A stretch of 5,866 nt of DNA from Sulfurimonas sp. (lineage in GTDB: Bacteria > Campylobacterota > Campylobacteria > Campylobacterales > Sulfurimonadaceae). Numbering within the stretch: position 1 is the first letter of the stretch; each line of letters starts with the position of its first letter. The position numbers and the translations under genes are program-made. The DNA lies in assembly GCA_027858865.1 (NCBI GenBank), contig JAQIBW010000158.1, positions 1-5,866 of the forward strand, in the 5' to 3' direction. Below, piece after piece: positions 1 through 5,497 of the stretch. Under the pieces are notes generated by a model that worked only from the letters and a program-made list of their open reading frames with translations, ran no database searches and was not told the DNA's origin.

Positions 1-1
1 T

Positions 2-151
2 TTTTTTATTCCAGATTATAGATTTAATTTTAGCTATAAATTATTAATTTCCAATAAGTACGATAAATCCAAAAAAATTGAAAAGTTAGAATCTTTATAT
101 CAAGAGGTAGTTAAAAAACTTAAATTATTAGCTACTTCTTTCTTGAAATAA
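2..151 (+). CDS. C-terminal end of an unrecognised protein (5' truncated by window edge)
   Basis: The frame starting at base 2 is open from the window edge to a TAA at 149-151, giving 49 codons of a protein tail. It begins FFIPDYRFNFSYKL and ends KLKLLATSFLK, and the last 30 or so residues are lysine- and leucine-rich and look helical. I do not recognise the family and assign no function. The case for coding is a long stop-free run in very AT-rich DNA, followed directly by a hairpin and T run that would suit as its terminator. The gene converges on the small minus-strand gene, with 10 bases between the stop codons. The missing 5' part would decide what it is. Chance openness is the main alternative. 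Confidence 0.5.
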   Translation, partial: FFIPDYRFNFSYKLLISNKYDKSKKIEKLESLYQEVVKKLKLLATSFLK

Positions 152-153
152 AA

Positions 154-182
154 TGCAAATACTACCCTTTTGCAGCTTTTTT
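154..182. terminator. Bidirectional hairpin terminator between convergent genes
   Basis: TGCAAA at 154-159 pairs perfectly with TTTGCA at 169-174 around a 9-base loop. Read on the plus strand the stem is followed, after GC, by six Ts (177-182). Read on the minus strand it is followed directly by TTTTATTT. It therefore fits a short intrinsic terminator for both the upstream plus-strand gene and the small minus-strand gene, whose TAG stop (162-164) lies in the loop. The stem is only 6 bp and AT-rich, so its strength is uncertain. Confidence 0.5.
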
Positions 183-266
183 AGCTTTTTTATCTTCTCT
201 TTTCTCTTTTAAAGTTTTAGTTGCTGCTGTTTTAGCAGATTTTTGAACGTCTTTACCTTTTGCCAT
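162..266 (-). CDS. Small basic Lys/Ala-rich protein, 34 aa
   Basis: The frame runs from an ATG at 266-264 to a TAG at 164-162 and encodes 34 residues, starting MAKGKDVQKSAKTAATK and ending KKAKKAAKG. About a third of the residues are lysine and about a quarter alanine. There is no signal peptide or membrane segment, so a soluble, strongly cationic peptide is expected. A clean Shine-Dalgarno AAGGA (278-274) sits 7 bases before the ATG, the same spacing as the lysS and GGDEF genes here, and a possible -10 box lies further upstream. Function is unknown; binding to nucleic acid or ribosomes is only a guess from charge. Composition resembles short Lys-rich hypothetical proteins I believe occur in Campylobacterota, but I cannot verify homology. 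Confidence 0.65.
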   Translation of the reverse strand: MAKGKDVQKSAKTAATKTLKEKREDKKAKKAAKG

Positions 267-295
267 AATAATATCCTTAATTTAATATATATATT

Positions 296-301
296 ATTGT
301 A
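296..301 (-). promoter_or_regulatory. Possible -10 box for the 34-aa gene
   Basis: The minus strand reads TACAAT here, a 5-of-6 match to TATAAT, 29 bases before the start codon. The surrounding DNA is almost pure A/T, so chance matches are likely, and no -35 box is evident. A TATATA run closer to the gene (281-292) is an alternative. Confidence 0.3.
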
Positions 302-333
302 TCGTAATATTTATTAATAAGGAAAGTTGATGA

Positions 334-357
334 AAAGGGCAAAGTTATATGCCCTTT
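334..357 (-). terminator. Intrinsic terminator after lysS
   Basis: On the minus strand AAAGGGC and GCCCTTT form a perfect 7-bp stem with a 10-base loop. The stem runs into four Ts in the order expected for an intrinsic terminator. It begins 16 bases past the lysS stop codon and lies before the small downstream gene, so it should end the GGDEF–cvpA–fur–lysS transcript. The T run is short, so some readthrough is possible. Confidence 0.6.
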
Positions 358-364
358 AAATTTC

Positions 365-380
365 AGAGTAGTTCTACTCT
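365..380. repeat. Inverted repeat overlapping the lysS stop codon
   Basis: AGAGTAG (365-371) and CTACTCT (374-380) are perfect inverted copies separated by TT. As RNA this gives a 6-bp stem with a 4-base loop. The lysS stop codon (376-374) lies inside it. It sits directly before the intrinsic terminator and may simply add a second 3'-end hairpin that protects the mRNA. Confidence 0.5.
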
Positions 381-1888
381 TCTTCTGCAGTTTTTTCTTC
401 GTTGTGCACAGGCTTCATTGCTGGGAATAGTAATACATCTCTTATAGAGTGCTCATTTGTTAAAAGCATAACAAGTCTATCCATACCGATACCCTGACCA
501 GCAGCAGGAGCCATTCCATAGCTTAATGCATCTATGAAATCTTCATCCATTTCATGCGCTTCATCATCCCCGGCATCTTTAGCATCTACTTGACCTTTAA
601 ATCTTTCATACTGATCAACCGGATCATTTAACTCGCTAAATGCGTTGGCAATCTCACGACCTGCAATGAAAAGTTCAAATCTCTCCGTAATAGCCGGATT
701 ATCATCACTTCTACGAGCTAGTGGAGATATCTCAACTGGATATTCAGTAATAAAAGTAGGGTCTACCAGTTTCTCTTCAACAAACTCATCAAATAGTTCT
801 CCTTGAAGTTGTCCTAAGTTCATCCCTGGTTTTACAGTAAGATTTTTAGATTTTAAAAATTCTACGATTTTTTCTTTATCATTTACAACTTCTGCAGGAA
901 CACCACCAACTGTAGTCAGTGATTTAATAAGCGGAACCTCAGTGAAGTTGTCAAAGTTTATTTCCAACTCACCATAAGGAAGTACAGTTGGTAGGTTTAG
1001 GTGTTCAAAAAGATATTTGAAATACTCTTTTGTAATTTCTATCAGATCTTTATATGTTTTGTATGCCCAATAAAACTCAATAGATGTAAACTCAGGATTA
1101 TGAGTTGCGTCCATACCTTCATTTCTAAAGTTTCTATTAATTTCAAATACTGCTTCAAAACCACCAACTATAAGTCTCTTCAGATAACGTTCCGGTGCGA
1201 TTCTTAAAAATCTATCTATGCCTAGTGCGTTGTGATGCGTAACAAAAGGCTTAGCATTTGCTCCTCCTGCGATTGGGTGCATCATAGGAGTTTCAACTTC
1301 TAAGAAACCTTTGTCTTCAAAGAAACGTCTAGTAAGTGAAATTACTTTTGAACGAATTTTAAAAGTCTTACGAACATCAGCATTCATAATAAGATCTAAA
1401 TATCTTTTTCTATATCTAATCTCTTTATCTGTTACACCGTGAAATTTTTCTGGAAGTGGCGCAATAGCCTTAGTTAAAAGTTTAAAGTCTGTCGCGTGAA
1501 TTGATAACTCACCCTTTCCAGTTACAAAAGGGTAACCGTTAACTTCAACTATATCACCAACTTCGATGTTCTTTTTGAAAATAGTATTGTAAAAATCTTC
1601 AGGAAGATTGTCTCTCGCTACATATACTTGAAGCATACCGCTCTCATCTTCAATCTTTAAAAAGCTAGCTTTGCCCATAATTCTAAGAAGTTTGATTCTA
1701 CCACTTACGCAGTAGTGACGATTTTCATCTCTTTGATTTTCTTTTTCTGCTATATCAGAGTTTACATTTAAATATTTTTCAATAGTTGTGTTTCTGTTAG
1801 ATTCATTTGAATATGGATTAAAACCAGCTTCTTTTAAAAGCTTCGCTTTTTCTATTCTTTGTTGTATAAACTTATTTTCAAAAGCCAA
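374..1888 (-). CDS. lysS: Lysyl-tRNA synthetase, class II
   Basis: This cytoplasmic enzyme charges tRNA-Lys with lysine using ATP. It has 504 residues, close to the 505 of E. coli LysS. An N-terminal OB-fold anticodon-binding domain (about 58-140, core CVSGRIKLLRIMGKASFLKI) precedes the class II catalytic core. Motif 1 lies near 187-205 (FLEVETPMMHPIAGGANAKPF). Motif 2 is near 248-273, with FRNE at 254-257 and HNPEFT at 263-268. Motif 3 is near 458-475, with the GMDR arginine at 471. The start is TTG (1888-1886): AAGGA (1900-1896) is 7 bases upstream, and the next in-frame ATG, Met71, would cut into the OB fold. The charged tail (EEKTAEEE) is dispensable-looking. The gene is last in the operon, 25 bases after fur, and is followed by a terminator. 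Confidence 0.97.
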   Translation of the reverse strand: MAFENKFIQQRIEKAKLLKEAGFNPYSNESNRNTTIEKYLNVNSDIAEKENQRDENRHYCVSGRIKLLRIMGKASFLKIEDESGMLQVYVARDNLPEDFYNTIFKKNIEVGDIVEVNGYPFVTGKGELSIHATDFKLLTKAIAPLPEKFHGVTDKEIRYRKRYLDLIMNADVRKTFKIRSKVISLTRRFFEDKGFLEVETPMMHPIAGGANAKPFVTHHNALGIDRFLRIAPERYLKRLIVGGFEAVFEINRNFRNEGMDATHNPEFTSIEFYWAYKTYKDLIEITKEYFKYLFEHLNLPTVLPYGELEINFDNFTEVPLIKSLTTVGGVPAEVVNDKEKIVEFLKSKNLTVKPGMNLGQLQGELFDEFVEEKLVDPTFITEYPVEISPLARRSDDNPAITERFELFIAGREIANAFSELNDPVDQYERFKGQVDAKDAGDDEAHEMDEDFIDALSYGMAPAAGQGIGMDRLVMLLTNEHSIRDVLLFPAMKPVHNEEKTAEEE

Positions 1889-1895
1889 TATATTT

Positions 1896-1900
1896 TCCTT
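1896..1900 (-). promoter_or_regulatory. Ribosome binding site that fixes the TTG start of lysS
   Basis: AAGGA on the minus strand is 7 bases before the TTG, the same spacing used by the GGDEF gene and the 34-aa gene. No ATG or GTG lies in frame at a comparable distance, so this site decides the start. Confidence 0.75.
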
Positions 1901-1913
1901 GTGTTATAGTTAT

Positions 1914-2387
1914 TTATTTTTGACAGTTACTGCAGATGCCATATATTTGCATTGAGTGGTCTTTCATAAGAAATCCAAGTTCTTTTGCTATAAAGTGTTG
2001 TCTATCTTCGATTTGCTCATCAACAAACTCTGTAATATTTCCACACTCCGTACAGATTAGATGATCATGGTGATTCTTAGCACCAAGCTCATATTTTTTG
2101 CCTTGAGCACCAAAAGATAGAGAAGTTACCATGCTTGAATCTTCTAAGAGTGATAGTGTTCTGTATACAGTAGCTATCCCAGTCTTTAAGTCTGGAAATT
2201 TTTCTTGAAGCAGATGGTGAAGTGATTCAGGAGTTAGATGCTCATCAGAGTTGTAAAGAGTTTCTAAAATAACTTCTCTTTGAATTGTAAATTTAAGAGA
2301 ATTCTTTTTTAAAAGAGCTTTAAAGTCACTTAAAAGTTGTTCATATTCAATAGTTCTATCGTTGAAATCAGTTGTAACATTAGGCAT
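1914..2387 (-). CDS. fur: Ferric uptake regulator Fur
   Basis: Fur is a dimeric metal-dependent repressor that uses Fe2+ as corepressor to control iron uptake and storage genes. The protein has 157 residues: a winged-helix DNA-binding domain (about 20-95, with the TVYRTLSLLE recognition region at 73-82) and a C-terminal dimerisation domain. Compared from memory with H. pylori Fur, the sites map with an offset of +10. The structural zinc cysteines are C112, C115, C152 and C155. The regulatory site is E100, H107, H109 and E120, with H50 from the DNA-binding domain. The third site is H106, D108, E127 and H144. All are present, so it should be a functional Fur rather than Zur or PerR. The ATG follows the cvpA stop by 2 bases, and GAAGGAG (2405-2399) inside cvpA is its ribosome site. 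No Fur promoter of its own is obvious. Confidence 0.95.
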   Translation of the reverse strand: MPNVTTDFNDRTIEYEQLLSDFKALLKKNSLKFTIQREVILETLYNSDEHLTPESLHHLLQEKFPDLKTGIATVYRTLSLLEDSSMVTSLSFGAQGKKYELGAKNHHDHLICTECGNITEFVDEQIEDRQHFIAKELGFLMKDHSMQIYGICSNCQK

Positions 2388-2389
2388 GA

Positions 2390-3010
2390 TTATTTATGCT
2401 CCTTCATCTTAGATTCTATTTCTTCTTTTGTTTTCACTACTATTTTTTGAGTTGATGTTTTTACACTTTTAGTTACTCCATCAGTAACTTTGTCTATACT
2501 GTTGTTTATATCATCACTTATCTCAATAGGGTCAAGTTTCATAATAAAAGCACCAGTACTAACTAAAGCAGGGAATAAAAAGCTATTTGCCATTGGAGCT
2601 TCTAAAGTAGATTTGACAGCTTTTATATTATAAGCAGCATGTGCAATTACGGCAGCGATTAAGAAAAATTTACTAGCACCAAATACGAACCCGAGTATTC
2701 TGTCAAAGATTCCAAGACCGCTCAGCAGGCTAAGCTTTTTAAAGATATATCCTATGCTGATCATAAAAATCCAGAAGATTGCAAGTGTTACCAAGAATCC
2801 TGCAAAACTTATGGCAGCACTATTTTCAAATTTGAAAATCATATCACTTAGAGCTTGTCCAACAGAATCACCAACACGTGAAGCTACAAATATACCACCG
2901 ATAATTCCAACAAGTCCGAAAACTTCTTTGAAAAATCCATTAATTATCCCTTTAAGACCCAGCATTAAAATTATTACTGAGGCTATTAAGTCAAAATAGT
3001 TAAATTCCAT
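2390..3010 (-). CDS. cvpA: CvpA family inner-membrane protein
   Basis: The 206-residue protein has about four predicted transmembrane helices, near 7-25, 29-48, 66-90 and 105-128. A soluble, charged C-terminal tail of about 75 residues follows and ends in a Lys/Glu helix. Family signs are the GLKGIINGFFKEV segment between the first two helices and FDRILGFVFG at 102-111. CvpA was named for colicin V production in E. coli; its biochemical role is not settled, and envelope or stress functions have been proposed. The gene lies directly upstream of fur, as in C. jejuni. The ATG immediately follows the TAA of the GGDEF gene with no gap, and only a weak CGGAA lies upstream, so translation is probably coupled to that gene. 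The name rests on topology and motifs. Confidence 0.85.
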   Translation of the reverse strand: MEFNYFDLIASVIILMLGLKGIINGFFKEVFGLVGIIGGIFVASRVGDSVGQALSDMIFKFENSAAISFAGFLVTLAIFWIFMISIGYIFKKLSLLSGLGIFDRILGFVFGASKFFLIAAVIAHAAYNIKAVKSTLEAPMANSFLFPALVSTGAFIMKLDPIEISDDINNSIDKVTDGVTKSVKTSTQKIVVKTKEEIESKMKEHK

Positions 3011-3925
3011 TTATTTCATTTCCGAATGCATTTGGTTTTTTCCATTGTTTTTAGCTTTATATAGAGCTTTATCTGCTCTGGCAATTAGTGAATCAGGAGT
3101 GTCTCCATTAACATATCTAGTAGTTCCGATACTCATAGTTACTCTAAGCCCTTCACCTTTATAGATAAGCTTGTTACCTCTAACTAAATCAAGGAGTCTA
3201 CTCGTTATTTTTCTGCAGTGTATATCATCAATACGGTTTAAGATAATGATAAATTCTTCACCACCATATCTAAATACTTTGTCTCCATCCCTAAGAGTTT
3301 TCTTTAGAATGTTTGCTATAAATATCAAGACTTTATCCCCTGCAACATGTCCATATTTGTCATTGATATTTTTAAAGTCATCAATATCCAAAATTAGCAT
3401 GTGAAACTCATATGGGAGTTCATTATTGGAACATATATTTTTAAGATAATAACTTAGAGCACGTCTGTTAAATACTTTTGTAAGTGAGTCTAAGTTTGAT
3501 TTTTCTTCTAGAGTTTTTACTTGTGTACTTAGCTGTGAAATAATCTCATTGGCTTTTTTAACTTCATCACTCATATGAGCTTGTATCTCATCGAATTTAC
3601 TTGTAAGTGAAGGCAAATCAATATGCTGAGAATTGCATTCAATAAGTGTTCTCTCATGCATCTTAGTAAGTTTTTTCATATTTGCATTTGTATCTGCATA
3701 TGAAGATAAACTTTTGTTAGCTATATCTTTATAGGCATTATGAAACAGAGCTTCTGCAAAACCTGCACTACTCATATCTTCATTACTAACGTTCATGATA
3801 AGTTGAGCAGATTCATGAAGATAATTAGCAACTTGTTCTTTAGTTGCTTCTTTCTGCTCGTCTATAATTGATAATAGTTCTTTACACATTTTGTTAGCGA
3901 GAGATATGAGTTCATCTTTTTGCAT
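3011..3925 (-). CDS. GGDEF diguanylate cyclase, cytoplasmic
   Basis: The protein (304 residues) should make cyclic di-GMP from two GTP. Residues 1-110 form an unrecognised helical region with no membrane segment or signal peptide. A likely coiled coil (about 118-145) leads into the GGDEF domain (about 145-300). The domain starts with DSLT (146-149) and has the substrate and metal segment D180, D182, FKNIND (184-189) and GH..GD (192-197). The signature is GGEEF at 221-225, a standard active form. R212 and D215 form an RxxD inhibitory site five residues before it, so product feedback is expected. ADKALYKAKNNGKN near the end is also typical. The ATG has AGGA 7 bases upstream. It is the first gene of the operon and its stop abuts the cvpA start. 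The input sensed by the N-terminal part is unknown. Confidence 0.92.
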   Translation of the reverse strand: MQKDELISLANKMCKELLSIIDEQKEATKEQVANYLHESAQLIMNVSNEDMSSAGFAEALFHNAYKDIANKSLSSYADTNANMKKLTKMHERTLIECNSQHIDLPSLTSKFDEIQAHMSDEVKKANEIISQLSTQVKTLEEKSNLDSLTKVFNRRALSYYLKNICSNNELPYEFHMLILDIDDFKNINDKYGHVAGDKVLIFIANILKKTLRDGDKVFRYGGEEFIIILNRIDDIHCRKITSRLLDLVRGNKLIYKGEGLRVTMSIGTTRYVNGDTPDSLIARADKALYKAKNNGKNQMHSEMK

Positions 3926-3932
3926 AGCTATA

Positions 3933-3936
3933 TCCT
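3933..3936 (-). promoter_or_regulatory. Ribosome binding site of the GGDEF gene
   Basis: AGGA on the minus strand lies 7 bases before the ATG at 3925-3923 and supports that start. Confidence 0.6.
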
Positions 3937-3952
3937 AGTAAAATATTTTAGC

Positions 3953-3958
3953 ATTATA
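3953..3958 (-). promoter_or_regulatory. -10 box of the GGDEF–cvpA–fur–lysS operon
   Basis: The minus strand has a perfect TATAAT 27 bases before the start codon, which predicts a transcript start near 3946 and a leader of about 20 bases. Upstream is a T-rich stretch (minus strand, about 3973-3985) instead of a TTGACA box. That fits the known weak -35 requirement of Campylobacterota sigma-70 promoters. No comparable promoter is evident inside the operon. Confidence 0.65.
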
Positions 3959-3992
3959 CTTAATATAAGCATAAAAAAAGCTTTTGTTCTGT

Positions 3993-4014
3993 CGGCATAA
4001 TATTATTTATGCCG
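3993..4014. promoter_or_regulatory. Perfect inverted repeat in the divergent promoter region
   Basis: CGGCATAA (3993-4000) and TTATGCCG (4007-4014) are perfect inverted copies around a 6-base spacer, in a region otherwise nearly all A/T. Neither side has a T run, so it does not look like a terminator. Its centre is about 57 bases upstream of the predicted start of the minus-strand operon and about 50 upstream of that of the DAHP synthase gene. That suits an operator shared by both. A nested 10-bp palindrome ATAATATTAT (3997-4006) loosely resembles Fur-type half sites. The binding protein is unknown. Confidence 0.5.
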
Positions 4015-4042
4015 TATCAGAGCTATTTTAGGTGCTTTATTG

Positions 4043-4048
4043 TAAAAT
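4043..4048 (+). promoter_or_regulatory. Likely -10 box of the DAHP synthase gene
   Basis: TAAAAT, a 5-of-6 match to TATAAT, lies 29 bases before the ATG with a T-rich stretch upstream. The predicted transcript start near 4055 leaves a leader of about 23 bases that includes the AAGG ribosome site (4067-4070), itself 7 bases before the ATG. A later TATAAA (4059-4064) would start transcripts on top of the ribosome site, so it is less likely. Confidence 0.45.
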
Positions 4049-4077
4049 AAAAAAAATTATAAATTTAAGGTTTTATT

Positions 4078-5427
4078 ATGAGTATTTGGAGTCCTACAAG
4101 TTGGAGAGAGAAGCCAATTTTACAACAACCAACTTATCCAAACAAAGATGAATTGAACAGAGTTTTACAAGAATTAAAGAACTATCCTCCACTTGTATTT
4201 GCAGGAGAAGCGCAAAGACTTAAGAGTCAACTTGCTGATGTTGTAGAAGGAAAAGCTTTTTTACTACAAGGTGGAGATTGTGCTGAAAGCTTTAGTGAAT
4301 TTCATGCTGATTATATCCGTGATACGTTTAAAGCTTTAATGCAGATGGCTGTAGTTATGACTTATGCAGGTGGTGTTCCTGTAGTTAAAGTTGGTCGTCT
4401 TGCTGGTCAGTTTGCAAAACCTCGTTCAAGTGACACGGAAACATTTGATGGTGTTACACTTAACTCTTATCGTGGTGACATTATCAATGGTGTAGACTTT
4501 ACTACAGAAGCCCGTACTCCTAATCCAGAACGTATGATAAAAGCTTACAACCAAGCAGCTGCTACTCAAAATCTACTTCGTGCATTTGCTACTGGTGGTA
4601 TGGCTGATTTACATCAAGTACATAAATGGAACCTTGATTTTGCTCATAAAAGTGAAGTTTCTGCTAAGTATGAAAAATTGGCAGAGGAGATAGAAAATTC
4701 TCTAAACTTTATGCAAGCATGTGGAATTACATCTAAAACACATAGAAATCTTAAAGAGACAGATTTTTACACTTCTCATGAAGCTCTTTTGCTTCCGTAT
4801 GAAGAGGCTTTTACAAGAAAAGACTCTATTACAGGTGATTGGTATGATACATCTGCTCATATGCTATGGATAGGTGATAGAACTCGTCAACTTGATGGTG
4901 CACACGTTGAGTATTTAAGAGGTGTTGAAAATCCTATTGGTGTAAAAGCTGGACCAACTATGAATCCTGAAGATTTAGTAAAACTTTGTCAAACACTTAA
5001 CCCTAACAATGAAGCAGGTCGTATGAATATTATTGTTAGAATGGGTGCAAATAAAGTTGGTGAGGGTATGCCAAAACTTATTCGTGCAATCGAAAAAGAA
5101 GGTATGAAAGTTGTTTGGAGCTGTGATCCTATGCATGGTAATACTATCAAATCATCTACTAACTTTAAAACTCGTCCGGTTGATTCTATTTTAACTGAGA
5201 TGAAACAATTCTTCCAAGTTCATAAATCTGAAGGAACTTACGGTGGTGGAGTTCATTTAGAAATGACTGGTAAAAATGTTACTGAATGTATCGGTGGCTC
5301 ATTTAATGTAACTGAAGAAGATTTAAGTTCTCGTTACCACACTCACTGTGACCCAAGACTAAATGCAGACCAATCCTTAGAGTTAGCATTTTTAATCGCG
5401 GACACTTTAAAAGAAGCAAAAAGATAG
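4078..5427 (+). CDS. Type II 3-deoxy-7-phosphoheptulonate (DAHP) synthase
   Basis: This enzyme condenses phosphoenolpyruvate with erythrose 4-phosphate to make DAHP, the first step of the shikimate pathway to aromatic amino acids and folate. It is the type II (plant/Mycobacterium) family, about 449 residues, the length I recall for H. pylori. Metal ligands are C68 (GGDCAE), H353 (PMHGN), E395 (HLEMTG) and D425 (HCDPR). The later spacings of 42 and 30 equal those of the M. tuberculosis enzyme. PEP-binding R107, R268, K290 and R321 are also in place, while D267 stands where I expect Glu. The N-terminus is about 19 residues shorter than in M. tuberculosis, but the central spacing where its regulatory helices lie is kept. 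It is transcribed alone, divergent from the fur operon. Symbols vary (aroF, aroG, aroA), so none is assigned. Confidence 0.96.
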   Translation: MSIWSPTSWREKPILQQPTYPNKDELNRVLQELKNYPPLVFAGEAQRLKSQLADVVEGKAFLLQGGDCAESFSEFHADYIRDTFKALMQMAVVMTYAGGVPVVKVGRLAGQFAKPRSSDTETFDGVTLNSYRGDIINGVDFTTEARTPNPERMIKAYNQAAATQNLLRAFATGGMADLHQVHKWNLDFAHKSEVSAKYEKLAEEIENSLNFMQACGITSKTHRNLKETDFYTSHEALLLPYEEAFTRKDSITGDWYDTSAHMLWIGDRTRQLDGAHVEYLRGVENPIGVKAGPTMNPEDLVKLCQTLNPNNEAGRMNIIVRMGANKVGEGMPKLIRAIEKEGMKVVWSCDPMHGNTIKSSTNFKTRPVDSILTEMKQFFQVHKSEGTYGGGVHLEMTGKNVTECIGGSFNVTEEDLSSRYHTHCDPRLNADQSLELAFLIADTLKEAKR

Positions 5428-5440
5428 TATCAGATAAAGA

Positions 5441-5463
5441 GATAAATTCTTTAAGAGTTTATC
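5441..5463 (+). terminator. Hairpin after the DAHP synthase gene
   Basis: GATAAATTCT (5441-5450) pairs with AGAGTTTATC (5454-5463) around a 3-base loop, giving a 10-bp stem with one G-U pair on the plus strand. On the minus strand that pair becomes a mismatch, so plus-strand use is favoured. It starts 14 bases after the stop codon, between convergent genes. No T run follows directly, so it may be a weak terminator or only a 3'-end stabilising hairpin. Confidence 0.4.
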
Positions 5464-5497
5464 GCTGCTGTTCTTTAGCAATTTATAAGTATTTTAA

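Noticed and set aside
330..359. A 9-codon open frame on the plus strand (ATG at 330) with AAGG seven bases upstream
   Set aside because: It lies entirely on the antisense of the lysS terminator, is far too short to judge, and has no promoter or downstream gene to act as a leader peptide for.
1001..1207. Plus-strand open frame of 68 codons inside lysS
   Set aside because: It is antisense to the conserved catalytic core of lysyl-tRNA synthetase and its translation is low-complexity Phe/Ile/Cys-rich, as expected of a reversed AT-rich gene.
2754..2999. Plus-strand open frame of 81 codons opposite cvpA
   Set aside because: It mirrors membrane-segment codons of cvpA and has no ribosome site or recognisable domain.
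3171..3404. Plus-strand open frame of 77 codons opposite the GGDEF domain
   Set aside because: It is the reverse complement of a well-conserved catalytic domain and has no independent coding signal.
3976..3985. Palindrome AAAAGCTTTT in the divergent region
   Set aside because: It is an A-run meeting a T-run, common by chance in such DNA, and it coincides with the T-rich stretch upstream of the operon's -10 box.
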